64,000 bases of DNA from Lentibacillus cibarius (GCF_005887555.1 NZ_VCIA01000001.1:124001-188000), one strand, 5' to 3'. Positions 1 through 9,620 are shown, numbered from the stretch's first letter. The notes: generated from the sequence alone by a model not told the origin. Program-made: numbers and translations.

Positions 1-462
1 AATCAGTGTTGTCTTTCCGGTTTGCGGTGGACCAACGAGAAGCGTGCTAAGATAATGCTGGCGGTAAAGGTATGGAATCAACGAGTTAGCGGAACCAATT
101 TTTTGCTTAGCAATCCGGATATTAAAGGAAGCAATGTTTTGGATAGCTTTCACTTGTCCATGTAACGTATTTACTTTTCCTGACAATCCGACCCGGTGAC
201 CGCCCTCGATTGTTACATAACCTTCACGTAGTTCATCCTCCATACGGTATAGTGAAAACTCACTAAGCTGGTTTAATACAAATGTACCGTCCTTCCGTGT
301 TGGCTGTAGATGCTCAAGCCATTCAGCATGATCGTCAAAAACGAGTTCCACAGGCCGGTGCAGCCGAAAACGAATTTCCTGCATAGCCTCCCAGCGATTG
401 CTAATCTTTTTTTGTATAGCCCATTTCATTCTTTCGGGAAATAATCTAAGTATTTCTTCCAT
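1..462 (-). CDS. spoIIIAA: Stage III sporulation protein SpoIIIAA, N-terminal part (runs off window)
   Basis: The reading frame starts at ATG (462) behind a GAGG ribosome-binding site and stays open for 154 codons to the window edge. It begins MEEILRLFPERMKW and reaches a Walker A motif, GPPQTGKTT, just before the edge. SpoIIIAA is the secretion-ATPase-like protein of the SpoIIIA-SpoIIQ channel between mother cell and forespore. The spoIIIA operon lies directly upstream of efp in bacilli, which supports the call. The C-terminal half and the rest of the operon lie outside the window, to the left. Confidence 0.9.
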   Translation of the reverse strand, partial: MEEILRLFPERMKWAIQKKISNRWEAMQEIRFRLHRPVELVFDDHAEWLEHLQPTRKDGTFVLNQLSEFSLYRMEDELREGYVTIEGGHRVGLSGKVNTLHGQVKAIQNIASFNIRIAKQKIGSANSLIPYLYRQHYLSTLLVGPPQTGKTTLI

Positions 463-742
463 GGCATGTCCTCACTTTTGCAATAGCTTATTAGTAAATA
501 TATGTTGGTTGATATGAAATATGACTTAACGTTTTTAAGAAAATAGAAAGAATAGATACGTAATATCAGATATCAGGGCAGAATGAATTATTGTGAAACA
601 AACAGGAGTGTGACACCAATAATAAGTGCCTAAGTCAATGGTTCCATCACACAGGAATAGCTAGTTTAGATAAGCAGGGGGCGTTACCTTTAGAGGTGAG
701 GATATGGCAGGTTAAACACACTTCTTATTAAAAAAAGAGCAG

Positions 743-769
743 AAAAAAAACGGCCCTTTCCGAGGACCG
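743..769 (-). terminator. Intrinsic terminator of efp
   Basis: A 6-bp GC-rich stem (CGGTCC/GGGCCG, one G-U pair) with a 7-nt loop is followed on the minus strand by eight T. It lies 10 nt past the efp stop codon. The rest of the 316-nt gap to spoIIIAA (463-742) is AT-rich, must hold the spoIIIA promoter, and shows no further gene. Confidence 0.85.
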
Positions 770-778
770 CTTTTTCCG

Positions 779-1336
779 TTATGCTCTTGATACATATTTG
801 CCTTCTGTTGTATTGATTACTAACTCATCTCCCTGATTCACAAAGAAGGGAACTTGTACCGTGTATCCGGTTTCCAGCGTGGCAGGCTTTGTCCCCCCAC
901 TTGCGGTGTCACCTTTCACTCCCGGTTCTGTTTCCGCCACCGTTAATTCCACGTTTTTAGGAAGTTCAACACCGATGATTTCACCTTCATACGTCGTAAC
1001 CGAAACCTCCATGTTTTCCTTCATGAAATTTAGTTCATTTTCAATTTGGCTTGTTTGCAGTTCCAGTTGTTCGTATGTTTGTGTATCCATAAATGCGTGC
1101 GTATCACCGGATGCATACAAATATTGCATCTTTCTGTTCTCAATGTGTGCTTTGCTCACTTTTTCGCCGGCGCGGAATGTTTTTTCTTGGATATTGCCGT
1201 TCCGCAGATTCCGAAGTTTAGATCTGACAAATGCAGCACCTTTTCCAGGCTTAACATGCTGGAAGTCCACTACTTGCCAGATGTCATTATCCACTTCAAT
1301 CGTTAGTCCGGTCTTGAAATCATTTACTGAAATCAT
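779..1336 (-). CDS. efp: Translation elongation factor P
   Basis: EF-P binds between the P and E sites of stalled ribosomes and helps form peptide bonds at consecutive prolines. The 185-residue product has the standard length, with the KOW-like N-terminal domain followed by two OB domains. The tip of the modification loop reads KPGKG with Lys32, the position modified in B. subtilis EF-P. The start ATG follows CAGGAGG. The yqhT-type peptidase gene lies 19 nt upstream, so the two are probably co-transcribed, as in B. subtilis. Confidence 0.97.
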   Translation of the reverse strand: MISVNDFKTGLTIEVDNDIWQVVDFQHVKPGKGAAFVRSKLRNLRNGNIQEKTFRAGEKVSKAHIENRKMQYLYASGDTHAFMDTQTYEQLELQTSQIENELNFMKENMEVSVTTYEGEIIGVELPKNVELTVAETEPGVKGDTASGGTKPATLETGYTVQVPFFVNQGDELVINTTEGKYVSRA

Positions 1337-1355
1337 TTAAAATCCTCCTGTTACG

Positions 1356-2417
1356 CTATAGTTGAATGAGATCTTTCGGTGCGGATGTTAGCCGGTCATT
1401 GCCAGATTCAGTTACAACGATATCATCCTCAATGCGGCAGCCGCCAACGTTCGGAACATAAATACCTGGCTCAACCGTAACAACCATACCGGCTTTGAGC
1501 TCTTTATCAGAACGAAATGACAGGCTTGGACTCTCATGCACTTCCATTCCAAGTCCATGCCCTGTAGAATGACCGAAATAGTCACCATAGCCTTGTTCCT
1601 TGATATAATCCCTTGTCAGTGCATCTGCTTCTTTTCCGGTTATTCCCGGCTTAACTCCGTCAACACCAAGAAGTTGGGCCTTTAGAACAGTATCATAGAT
1701 TGTATTTAATTCGGTACTAATTTCACCTACCGCAACAGTTCTCGTAATGTCTGAACAATAACCGTTGAATAATGCGCCGTAATCCATGGTAACTAGCTCA
1801 CCGGATTGAATTTCTTTATCAGAAGCAACGCCATGTGGAAGCGCACCGCGATAGCCTGATGCAACAATAATATCAAAGCTGGACGATTCCGCACCTTGTT
1901 TCCGCATAAAAAATTCCAATTCATTAGCAATATCTATTTCTTTGGCACCAGGTTTGATATAACCTTGAATATGTTGAAATGCATCATCAGCTATTTGAGC
2001 CGCCTGCTTTAAAATACTTAGTTCATCCTTAGATTTAAACAGACGTAAAGCTTCTACCATTCCGCTCACACCGGTCAATTCAGCGTCAAATGTCTCTTTA
2101 TACAGTTCATAGGAAGTGAAAGTTACATGGTCTTTCTCAAAACCGAGCCGTTTCACATTCATCTGGTTTAATTGGTCACGGATTTCCTGGTGAATTAACT
2201 GTTTATGTTCGACAACCGTAAACCCGTCTGCTTGTTCTCCTGCCTGTTCTATGTAACGAAAATCAGTAATAAACCGGGCATCGTCGTGACTGACAATGAC
2301 CGCACCCGCAGTACCCGTGAATCCGGTCATATACCTTCTGTTTACAGGACTCGTAATTAAAATAGCATCGAGATTCACTTCTTCCAACTTTTGACGTAGT
2401 TTGTTTAATTTCCCCAC
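1356..2417 (-). CDS. yqhT: Xaa-Pro dipeptidase/aminopeptidase, M24 family (YqhT-like)
   Basis: This is a metallopeptidase that removes residues preceding proline. The GTG at 2417 (GKLNKLRQKLEEV) is chosen as start because AAAGGGATGG lies just upstream and the 353 residues then match YqhT; the frame stays open further upstream inside aroQ, which is unlikely to be translated. An N-terminal creatinase-like domain (about 1-125) precedes the pita-bread catalytic domain. Visible metal-site motifs are MDYGA, SDITRT, GHSTGHGLGMEVHE, TVEPGIY and RIEDD. It sits between aroQ (14-nt gap) and efp in one apparent operon. Confidence 0.95.
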   Translation of the reverse strand: MGKLNKLRQKLEEVNLDAILITSPVNRRYMTGFTGTAGAVIVSHDDARFITDFRYIEQAGEQADGFTVVEHKQLIHQEIRDQLNQMNVKRLGFEKDHVTFTSYELYKETFDAELTGVSGMVEALRLFKSKDELSILKQAAQIADDAFQHIQGYIKPGAKEIDIANELEFFMRKQGAESSSFDIIVASGYRGALPHGVASDKEIQSGELVTMDYGALFNGYCSDITRTVAVGEISTELNTIYDTVLKAQLLGVDGVKPGITGKEADALTRDYIKEQGYGDYFGHSTGHGLGMEVHESPSLSFRSDKELKAGMVVTVEPGIYVPNVGGCRIEDDIVVTESGNDRLTSAPKDLIQL

Positions 2418-2431
2418 TATACCATCCCTTT

Positions 2432-2872
2432 CTATTTGTTTTCCAAAAATGCCAGTGCAGCCAGTCGGTAGCTGTTCTTGCCAAAACCGACAATCTGTCC
2501 ATAACACACGGCCGCCAGCATTGATTGGTGGCGAAACGTTTCCCGCTGATGAACGTTTGAAATATGCACTTCAATGACAGGTGTATCAATCGCTGCAATG
2601 GCATCACGCAGGGCGACACTTGTGTGGGTGTATGCGGCTGGGTTAAACAGAATGCCATCATACTTCCCATTTGCCCGATGAAGACAGTCAATCAATTCCC
2701 CCTCATGATTGGACTGGAAGCTATCCAGTTCACCCCCATATTCGCATACCAGTGCTGACAGCTCATGCTCAACTGTCTGTAGTGTGAATTCCCCGTAAAC
2801 TTCTTTTTCCCGCTTACCAAGCAGATTAATATTCGGTCCATTAAGAAGCAAAAGACGATTCATTGCACTCAT
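2432..2872 (-). CDS. aroQ: 3-dehydroquinate dehydratase, type II
   Basis: The enzyme converts 3-dehydroquinate to 3-dehydroshikimate in the shikimate pathway. The 146-residue product shows the type II signatures: NGPNINLLGKRE near the N-terminus, QSNHEGELID, NPAAYTHTSVALRDAI, EVHISNVHQRE and FRHQS. An internal ATG three codons in (MNRLLLLNGPN) is an alternative start. It is first in the aroQ-yqhT-efp gene string. The next step-related gene, aroK, lies 14 kb away on the same strand. Confidence 0.96.
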   Translation of the reverse strand: MSAMNRLLLLNGPNINLLGKREKEVYGEFTLQTVEHELSALVCEYGGELDSFQSNHEGELIDCLHRANGKYDGILFNPAAYTHTSVALRDAIAAIDTPVIEVHISNVHQRETFRHQSMLAAVCYGQIVGFGKNSYRLAALAFLENK

Positions 2873-2992
2873 TCCTTTATCAATTCAGAATAGTTGCAGA
2901 CTGCTATATTTTATCACAAACAACAGCATTTGAATAATGATAAAGGTTGAAAACATTGCAGGGCAATAAGTCATGGCACACTCGTGGTGCGG

Positions 2993-3508
2993 TTATTTTC
3001 GTTCCTCTTTAGCCTTTAATTGGTGCACTGCTTCATTGTAATCATACGAGATGGAATAACCAATAAACGTGCCATATAATATATATAAACAAACAGTCGA
3101 AACAATGGTATAGGCATTCAAGTCAACTAAAGACGGTACGTTCGGAAAAATTGGTTGCAATAAATAAAAAACAATTCCCCATAAAATGAGCCCGTAAGCA
3201 CCCCCCATTAAAAATGTTTCTATTTTCTTAAAGAAAATGTAATAAATAAACGCAACCGCAATTGATAATAACCCTAAAATGATGATTGTCAGTGTGTTTC
3301 CTAGCCAGCTGTCCGTCCAGTCAGCTATGATCCATGAGCGCAGCAGGTAGCTTTTCGGTGTCACCTCTGAAAAATTAAAATAGTAAAGGGCAATTCCCAA
3401 AAAGCCAAAAACAATACCACCAACAAAACCTGTAATCAACGATCTGGAAAGTACAGTTAATGGCTCCTCTTGTTTATTCTGTTCCAGTTGCTTATCCTCT
3501 GTTCCCAT
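2993..3508 (-). CDS. yqhR: Conserved membrane protein YqhR
   Basis: This is a 171-residue protein with a short charged N-terminus (MGTEDKQLEQNKQEEP) followed by about four hydrophobic segments (FVGGIVFGFLGIALYYF, an Ile/Leu-rich segment, GLILWGIVFYLL and a final one) and a Lys-rich tail. The start at 3508 is preferred over the longer frame because GGAGGTG lies at good spacing. Order beside aroQ and length match YqhR of B. subtilis. Its function is not known. Confidence 0.8.
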   Translation of the reverse strand: MGTEDKQLEQNKQEEPLTVLSRSLITGFVGGIVFGFLGIALYYFNFSEVTPKSYLLRSWIIADWTDSWLGNTLTIIILGLLSIAVAFIYYIFFKKIETFLMGGAYGLILWGIVFYLLQPIFPNVPSLVDLNAYTIVSTVCLYILYGTFIGYSISYDYNEAVHQLKAKEERK

Positions 3509-3773
3509 TTCAAAACACCTCCAATTTTTATTGTTGCCAATGACTGAAAATCCAATCATAGTATTTTAAATTAATTTGTTGATGAATATTATTAGTGAAA
3601 AGGAGGATTTTTTAGTAAAATAGAAATTAGATACAATATGAATATTTTAAAATGAACAGGAGATAATGTTAGTAGTAGTTTCATTTAAAAATCTTTTGCT
3701 GAAATTGATAAAAGTAGCATATTAGTGGTATATACATTAGTAAGCACTGCTTAAACGAAAGGGGGATTTTCAA

Positions 3774-4151
3774 GTGGTTCGCAATAAGGCTTTCCTTCTG
3801 GCTTATGCAATTATCGGCCTTGCCATTATTGGTGTCATCGCACAGTTATTCACTAACACCATTTCCTTTCTAATGAGTGTACTGATGATGATTGGCTTTG
3901 CTGTTGCTTTTTTTGCGTTAATCTATTTTTTCTTTTTGCGGAGAGGTAATTCTTCCAATGACGCGAAAAAATATAGACAGGCCGTGAAACAATCCAAATC
4001 GAAATACAACCCTAAACAATCAAACCCAAACCATACCGCTTCCCAACGTCCACAGAAAGCTGGAACAAAAAAGAAGCGGAACAAACGTGCATCCCACTTA
4101 AAAGTAATCGACGGCAATAAATCCAAACGAAAAAACCGGGCCAGTTTCTGA
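3774..4151 (+). CDS. yqhP: SA1362/YqhP family small membrane protein
   Basis: This 125-residue protein starts at GTG behind AAAGGGGGAT. Two adjacent transmembrane segments (about residues 6-50) are followed by a strongly basic, low-complexity cytoplasmic tail rich in Lys, Gln, Asn and Ser that ends KRKNRASF. This layout and the position opposite the patatin gene match the YqhP/SA1362 family, whose role is unknown. Confidence 0.8.
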   Translation: MVRNKAFLLAYAIIGLAIIGVIAQLFTNTISFLMSVLMMIGFAVAFFALIYFFFLRRGNSSNDAKKYRQAVKQSKSKYNPKQSNPNHTASQRPQKAGTKKKRNKRASHLKVIDGNKSKRKNRASF

Positions 4152-4163
4152 TAACTGGGCCGG
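4136..4163. terminator. Bidirectional terminator between yqhP and yqhO
   Basis: Two 10-nt arms (4136-4145 and 4154-4163) pair with one G-G mismatch. A T-tract follows on the plus strand (TTTTAATTT) and also on the minus strand (TTTTTTCG). The hairpin overlaps the yqhP stop codon and lies 3 nt from the end of yqhO, so it serves both convergent genes. Confidence 0.85.
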
Positions 4164-4165
4164 TT

Positions 4166-5056
4166 TTAATTTGGCCAATGTCTTAAGAACGCATCAGCCT
4201 GCTCTTCACCTACGCTTATTAACTGTTCCTTTAATTTATCGGAAAGGGTAAAGTCGGTAGCAGAGACATGATTGACTGGAATAAATATAATGTGGTGTTC
4301 ATCTGACTTCGAGACGTACCGGGCATCATGAGCATGCAACATTGTGCGAAAAAGTGCATGAAACATATCAAGGCCGTTTCTAATCTCATGCGGTTCAGCT
4401 TGTGCAGGATAACCGCTCAACTTCACACCCAACACAGGGCGTGTGGATCGCTTTCTTCCATCTTCAAACACCCATAATGGAAAATTACTTAATAATCCAC
4501 CATCAACCATCAGACTCTTTTGCTTTTTTCTTCCACGTACTTTTTCTGGCATAAAAAAATATGGGAAACCAGCACTCATGCGTACTGCTTTAGCAACTGG
4601 AAAGCCGTTTGGGTTTATACCATATACCCGCTCCAAATCATCTGGTATAACGACCAATTTCCCAAGTGAAATGTCACTGACAACTACTTTTAAATAACCC
4701 GGTTGTAAATCACTAAAGGTGTAGACGCCTTTTTTCGCCAATTGTTTATACATCCAATGTTCTAGTTTTTTCCCTTTATATAAGCCAAGCCGAAAATAGA
4801 GATTGAGCCATTTGGAAAACGGTATAAAATCCGTCCACTTTGGCGAATCAAGAAACTCTTGCACATCAAGTTCCTGCATTAGCCGCTCTAATTCATCGGC
4901 GCTGAATCCAGCTGATAGAAGCGAGGCCATCATAGCACCGGCTGATGAACCTGCCACCCGTTCAAACGTATGATTATATGCGGAAATCTGACGTATGGCG
5001 CCTAGAAGGGCATATGCCTTCACACCGCCTCCGGAAAACACACCATCAATTTTCAT
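4166..5056 (-). CDS. yqhO: Patatin-like phospholipase (YqhO-like)
   Basis: This is a 296-residue patatin-domain hydrolase, probably acting on acyl lipids. The oxyanion motif SGGGVKAYALLG is at residues 8-19, the nucleophile Ser38 is in GSSAG, and the catalytic Asp is in VDGGLLSNFP. The Ser/Asp dyad and their spacing are typical of the family. The natural substrate of bacterial YqhO proteins is not established. Confidence 0.92.
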   Translation of the reverse strand: MKIDGVFSGGGVKAYALLGAIRQISAYNHTFERVAGSSAGAMMASLLSAGFSADELERLMQELDVQEFLDSPKWTDFIPFSKWLNLYFRLGLYKGKKLEHWMYKQLAKKGVYTFSDLQPGYLKVVVSDISLGKLVVIPDDLERVYGINPNGFPVAKAVRMSAGFPYFFMPEKVRGRKKQKSLMVDGGLLSNFPLWVFEDGRKRSTRPVLGVKLSGYPAQAEPHEIRNGLDMFHALFRTMLHAHDARYVSKSDEHHIIFIPVNHVSATDFTLSDKLKEQLISVGEEQADAFLRHWPN

Positions 5057-5169
5057 TTTGCCATCCGCCGCCCTTTATAGAAATCCAGTTTAACAAGGTT
5101 TTTTCACTTGTTACTTTATATATAGGCATGCATTCGGCAAAATAGAACAAACCATCGCTATTTCAAGTG

Positions 5170-5589
5170 CTATACGTCACTTTTTTCTATAGCCTGGCGC
5201 AGATTTTCAACACGGATGCTGTCTTCTTTGAAATACTGCACAAGATCACCTATTCTGTCAATGGCATTCCAGCTGAGATGGTGCTCAATACCCTCGACGT
5301 CTCCATATATTTTTTCACTGTCCACACCGATAACCTCAAGAAATTCCTCAAGCAGTTCATGGCGGTAAACAAGCCGTTCACCAAGTTTTTTGCCTTTAGC
5401 TGTTAGAATAAATCCCCGGTATTTCTCATAGTTCAAATACCCATCCTTATCAAGCTTTTGTACCATTTTCGTAACAGATGATGGGTGAACTTCTAATGCT
5501 TCTGCTATATCGGACACGCGGGCATATCCTTTTGATTCCATTAAATTGTGAATCAATTCAATATAATCTTCCATGCTCGGAGTAGGCAT
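5170..5589 (-). CDS. mntR: Manganese-responsive transcriptional regulator MntR
   Basis: This DtxR-family repressor senses Mn(II) and controls manganese uptake and efflux. Starting at ATG 5589 ([11 protein letters not shown]) puts the metal ligands at the numbering known for B. subtilis: Asp8, Glu11, His77, Glu99, Glu102 and His103 are all present. A winged helix ([24 protein letters not shown]) precedes the dimerisation domain. A TTG four codons upstream is a possible longer start. The product is 139 residues. Confidence 0.96.
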   Translation of the reverse strand: MPTPSMEDYIELIHNLMESKGYARVSDIAEALEVHPSSVTKMVQKLDKDGYLNYEKYRGFILTAKGKKLGERLVYRHELLEEFLEVIGVDSEKIYGDVEGIEHHLSWNAIDRIGDLVQYFKEDSIRVENLRQAIEKSDV

Positions 5590-5690
5590 TGTATCACTCA
5601 ATTCATAGGAATAATTTTTAGATAATGCAACATTGTTTCTATCCTAATCATACACGATTTGCGGGGTTTAGACAAGTTATTGCAGAACAA

Positions 5691-5760
5691 AGGCGCAAGC
5701 GCCCTTGCAGGCTAAGAACGCGACGTCCTGTATGTCGGAACTGGACGTGGCGAATTTGGT
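5691..5760. repeat. Palindrome-containing intergenic sequence GGCGCAAGCGCC
   Basis: The perfect palindrome GGCGCAAGCGCC is followed by AACGCGACGTCCTG and a second inverted pair (CGTCC/GGACG). Sequences of this type are common intergenic repeats in bacilli, from memory. Only one copy was noticed in the window, so repeat status is inference. Confidence 0.4.
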
Positions 5761-5804
5761 ACCTCAGTTGCCCACAGCAATCCAAATCAACAATTACCTA
5801 GATA

Positions 5805-5844
5805 AAAACAAAAAGAGGAACCGATGAATTACTGTCCCGGTTCC
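5805..5844 (-). terminator. Intrinsic terminator of nrdJ
   Basis: The 7-bp stem GGAACCG/CGGTTCC with a 14-nt loop is followed on the minus strand by TCTTTTTGTTTTT. It lies 12 nt past the nrdJ stop codon. Confidence 0.75.
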
Positions 5845-5855
5845 CCCTTTACATC

Positions 5856-7618
5856 CTATAATCCACATTTCAGCTGGGCACCACAGCTAGTACAAGTATT
5901 GCATCCGCCAATTTCTTCAATAGTCCCACTCCTGCACACTGGACAAGTATCACCAACTTCAGATCCAAAGGTGACATTGGTTTTGTCCAATTCCTGGATG
6001 GTATCCATCAGTACTACTTTAGGCTTTTCATCTTCAAAAAGTTCGGTTTGTTCGCTTGCTGTATTTTCTTCCGCTTTAAGTGTTAGCACCTGCGTGTCAC
6101 GGCTTCCATCGACATATACCGTTCCACCTTTGGCCCCACCATGATATAAACGTCGGTAGACACTCTCCACTTGGTCAACCGTATAACCTTTTGGTGCATT
6201 AACCGTTTTAGAAATAGAACTATCCACCCAGTGCTGGATAACACACTGCGTATCCGCATGTGCCTCCGGGGAAAGATCCATTGCCGATATAAACCAGTCA
6301 GGCAAATCATTAGGATCCTGTTCAGGATGATTGTCCAAGTATTCCTGAACTATATCAGCTTTGACTTCGATAAACTTTCCTAATCGTCCGCTTCTGTAAT
6401 AGGAAAATGAAAAATATGGTTCCAGTCCAGTACTTACTCCTGCCATTGTACCGGTGCTTCCAGTCGGTGCCACTGTAAGCAAGTGTGAATTGCGGATTCC
6501 ATTTTTACGGACACCTTCCCTAATATCATCGGGCATTTTTTGCATGTAGCCAGTATTAACAAACGCTTCCCTTAAGTCTTGTGTCTCCTGTTCCGTATCT
6601 CCTACAAGGAACGGAAAGCTACCCTTCTCTTTGGCCAGTTCAATGGACTCACGGTATGCAGTTGTCGCTATTGTTTCAAAAATGCTATCAGCGAGTTTAT
6701 TTCCTTCTGCTGATCCGTATTTCGTTTCACAATAAATCATTAAATCATGCAGCCCCATGACACCAAGACCTACACGCCGTTCACCAAGTGCCTGCTTCTT
6801 ATTTTCTTCCAGAAAGTATGGGGTTGCATCGATTACGTTATCCTGCATCCGCACACCGGTCCTTACCGTTTGTCTTAATTTCTCATAATCAACCGTTTTT
6901 GTATTCTTATCCGCCATTTCCGCTAAGTTAACTGCTGCAAGGTTGCAAACGGAATAAGGTGCAAGCGGTTGTTCTCCACACGGGTTTGTCGCCACCACCT
7001 GATCGCCATATGCCTGTGCGTTTGTCATTTCATTGGATTATCAATAAAGAAAATACCCGGTTCGGCAGAATATGTTGCACAAATATTAATCAAATTCCAT
7101 AATTCTTTCGCTTTTATCCGCCGATAGACACGAACTCCATACCCCATTGCTTCCCATTCACGGACATCCCCAACTTCATGCCATTTTTCATTATAAGCAC
7201 GCATCTCTTCTTCCGTGTAATTTTCAACATCCGGAAAGCGGAGTTCATGGTAATCGTCATTCTCTACGGCTTTCATAAAGTCTTTCGTTATACAGACGGA
7301 AATATTGGCTCCTGTCAGGAACTCAGGGTTATGAACCGTATATGTCCCACCGGTCAGCAGCTTTTCTTCCGCCTCACGGATAGCGGCCTGTGTAAAACCG
7401 CCTTGACCTGGCATGGACCGGTAGTTGACGATACCCTGATACAAATCAGTTTCGGTCTCGGTCAAAGGTGTGAATTTCAACTTCTCCTGAGCCAATTTCT
7501 TTATATGTTCATCTTCTGTATTCTCAATTAGATACCGTAAAATTCTTGGATTCTGCATTTTTGAAATGATGAATTCAAGAATGTCGGGATGTGAATCAAC
7601 AAGCATAATCATTTGTGC
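5856..7618 (-). CDS. nrdJ: Adenosylcobalamin-dependent ribonucleotide reductase, 3' exon (apparent frameshift)
   Basis: This is the downstream exon of class II ribonucleotide reductase, which makes deoxyribonucleotides using vitamin B12. It starts AQMIMLVDSHPDILEF directly after the group I intron. It contains NPCGEQPLAPYSVCNL, the PTGSTGTMAGVSTGLEPYF region and a C-terminal Cys-rich tail (CPVC, CNTCTSC, CGL). Reading from 7618, the frame ends at 7025 after FFIDNPMK. The expected continuation NEMTNAQAYG lies in another frame. One missing base between 7036 and 7037 explains both frames and would restore one reading frame to 5856. Either the gene is a pseudogene or the base is a sequence error. 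Confidence 0.88.
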
Positions 7619-7930
7619 CAATTGGTTACACTGGTTCGTTACACCAGCTCTCCGGATCACTCCGAAGTTCAGACCATATCTTACACACTTAGTCATACCA
7701 TGTGTCCCCGCGCTTCGGAATCACTTGATCCCTACTCTACTTGCTGCGTTTTCACGCGCTTTCGATGGCCGTTGAACCTTCTTCTAAACGAAGCTTGGCT
7801 GCTGATTGTCTTTGTCCACTTGCTGTTTTTACGCATTCACGTTTACCGTTTCCGGTTACGTTGTAGCCAGCAAGTCATAAAAGAGTTCCCAGCAATTCAC
7901 GGGGTTTTTTTATAGACGAGGCACTTGTTT
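7619..7930 (-). ncRNA. Group I self-splicing intron in nrdJ (ORF-less)
   Basis: The 312-nt insertion interrupts the codons of GGSRRG|AQMIML, and removing it joins the frames exactly. Exon 1 ends in GGU. Its last nine bases (AGACGTGGT) pair with GCCTCGTCT at the intron start, with the expected U-G pair at the splice site and one mismatch. Conserved core pieces follow in order: P (AATTGCTGGGAAC), Q (AATCAGCAGCCAAGC), R (GTTCAACGGCCATC) and S (AAGATATGGTC). R and S form P7 with the usual bulged A. The last intron base is G. No homing endonuclease is encoded. Confidence 0.9.
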
Positions 7931-8725
7931 ACCACGTCTTGAACCACCTTGCTCCACGAGATGTGTCAATTTGGCAATATCATCAAGCCATGATACGGAA
8001 CCTGATGATTTTCCGTTCACACCTCTTGCCAATGTATTCCGTGGTCTAAGTGTCGATCCATTGGTGCCGACACCGCCACCTCTTGACATAATTTCCATTA
8101 CCTGCTTGCGATGATCCGAAATTCCTTCACGGGAATCACTGATGAAAGGCATCACATAGCAGTTGAAATAAGTGACATCTGTATCAGATCCGGCACCATA
8201 AAGAACACGTCCAGCAGGAATAAAGTTCATGCTCTTTAATTCCTTGTTGAATTGTTCAAACCATTCATCCCGATTAGATTTCGTTGACTCGACTTGTGCC
8301 AAGCCTGTTGCATTTCGTTTGGCAATTTGTTCATAATAAATTTCAAGCGGCTTATCAATCACATCAAGTGAACGCCTGATAATCCCTGTGGAAGCTTCCT
8401 CTTCATCGTTAAGAACTGATAAAAACTCAGACTCTATTTGAATGGATGCTTCCTTGTTACTCCAATCGATAGATTTAATAAATCCAAACCCACGCGCAGG
8501 GAATTTAGGGTCGGGCTTCACTGTTAGAACAACGAAATCCCCGGTTTTAAGTGTCTGTTTACTAGTATCTTTGAATGCATATCGGTCAAGCATAACTAGC
8601 CTGGAAACACCTTTATGGGTCCGTTTCATATCTGCTGTTATCGGATGTACTTGCGGAAACAGCTTTATATCGTCATTTAATGATTGCACATCGATGGTCA
8701 GTTGCTTTTCGACAGCGGTCGACAT
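7931..8725 (-). CDS. nrdJ: Adenosylcobalamin-dependent ribonucleotide reductase, 5' exon
   Basis: This exon gives the first 265 codons of class II ribonucleotide reductase, ending at GGSRRG before the intron. It contains NFIPAGRVLYGAG, NCYVMP, the segment SRGGGVGTNGSTLRPR and SWLDDIAKLTHLVEQGG. Translation past the intron border would add only six codons before a stop, so splicing is needed for full-length protein. It is the only ribonucleotide reductase gene in the window. No cobalamin riboswitch was recognised upstream. Confidence 0.92.
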
Positions 8726-9175
8726 AACGGGATCACTCCTTTATATGATTGTCCGGCATGGAAGTTCCGCCATGCTGTTACTATTAACGTATCATACTCT
8801 ACCAAAAAAGCCAATATGTAGTATAATTATTTTCTAGTGAATACAATATATAGAAAAAAGAACAAAAATAACGCCATTTGTCAATCACACTAAGGAATAA
8901 TTATATCAAGATAACGAAAGCATAAGCAAGCTAATCACGAAAAAAACAATTTTTAAAAGGATTTTCGGATATGAATTGTACGAGTGTTTTCAACGGTATT
9001 CCGCGTTTTTCGCCAATGCTGCTGTTCCGTTTCATACGGTTCGTCATTGTAACTTCTACCAGTCTAAAATGATCTAGAGGTACCAGTGATTTGCAACCGA
9101 AAAAAATTCTTTGAAAAATGCAGGCATACACCATATAATAGAATAGATAGTAATGAGAATGACGGGGGATTAATA
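8726..9175. other. Intergenic region upstream of nrdJ and yqhL
   Basis: This 450-nt AT-rich spacer holds the divergent promoters of nrdJ and yqhL. A short minus-strand frame (8931-9083, MTNRMKRNSSIGEKRGIPLKT...) has biased residues like a small basic protein but lacks a clear ribosome-binding site, so it is not called as a gene. No riboswitch was recognised. Confidence 0.4.
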
Positions 9176-9541
9176 ATGGAGTTTTTAATTATAATAGCAG
9201 TAGCACTTCTAGCTTTTGGCATGTTTCGGTTTTTCAGACAGAGAAGCTTTCTGAAGACCTTAACCGAAGATCAGTTCCGTGAAGGCTACCGGAAGGCACA
9301 GCTTATTGATGTACGAGAACCGAACGAATTTAAAAAAGGCCACATACTTGGCGCACGGAACATTCCATTAACTCAATTGAAACAGCGACTTGTCGAACTT
9401 CGTAAAGATAAACCGGTCTATCTTTATTGCCAGAGCGGTTCAAGATCGGCAAGAGCAGCACAACTCCTTCATAAAAAGGGTTATGAGGATTTAAATCAGC
9501 TTAAAGGCGGCTTTAAAAAATGGACAGGAAAAGTGAAATAA
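9176..9541 (+). CDS. yqhL: Membrane-anchored rhodanese-like protein YqhL
   Basis: This 121-residue protein has an N-terminal transmembrane helix (FLIIIAVALLAFGMF) and a single rhodanese domain with the catalytic loop YCQSGSRSARAA; the Cys is the sulfur-carrying residue. The ATG at 9176 is used because GGGGGA lies just upstream; the open frame before it lacks a start signal. Position next to the gcv operon matches YqhL in B. subtilis. Substrate unknown. Confidence 0.9.
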   Translation: MEFLIIIAVALLAFGMFRFFRQRSFLKTLTEDQFREGYRKAQLIDVREPNEFKKGHILGARNIPLTQLKQRLVELRKDKPVYLYCQSGSRSARAAQLLHKKGYEDLNQLKGGFKKWTGKVK

Positions 9542-9620
9542 CAAATCCTAAAGTATTCCAGCCGACCTCCTGGCAATAGACTAGGACAACCCGCTAGGTA
9601 ACCATTCCTTACAAAATTAA

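Noticed and set aside
861..1340. Plus-strand frames opposite efp
   Set aside because: Shadow of the efp coding sequence; no ribosome-binding site and no protein-like pattern.
2263..2691. Minus-strand frame overlapping yqhT and aroQ
   Set aside because: Alternative frame of two well-supported genes, with low-complexity composition.
7566..7915. Plus-strand open frames across the nrdJ gap, and the idea of an intein
   Set aside because: The frames have no start signals and are explained by the group I intron on the other strand. An intein would need about 130 or more in-frame codons and conserved ends; the insert is 312 nt with stops.
8931..9134. Possible 67-residue minus-strand protein
   Set aside because: Composition is plausible but there is no convincing start signal and no recognised family; kept only as a note on the intergenic region.
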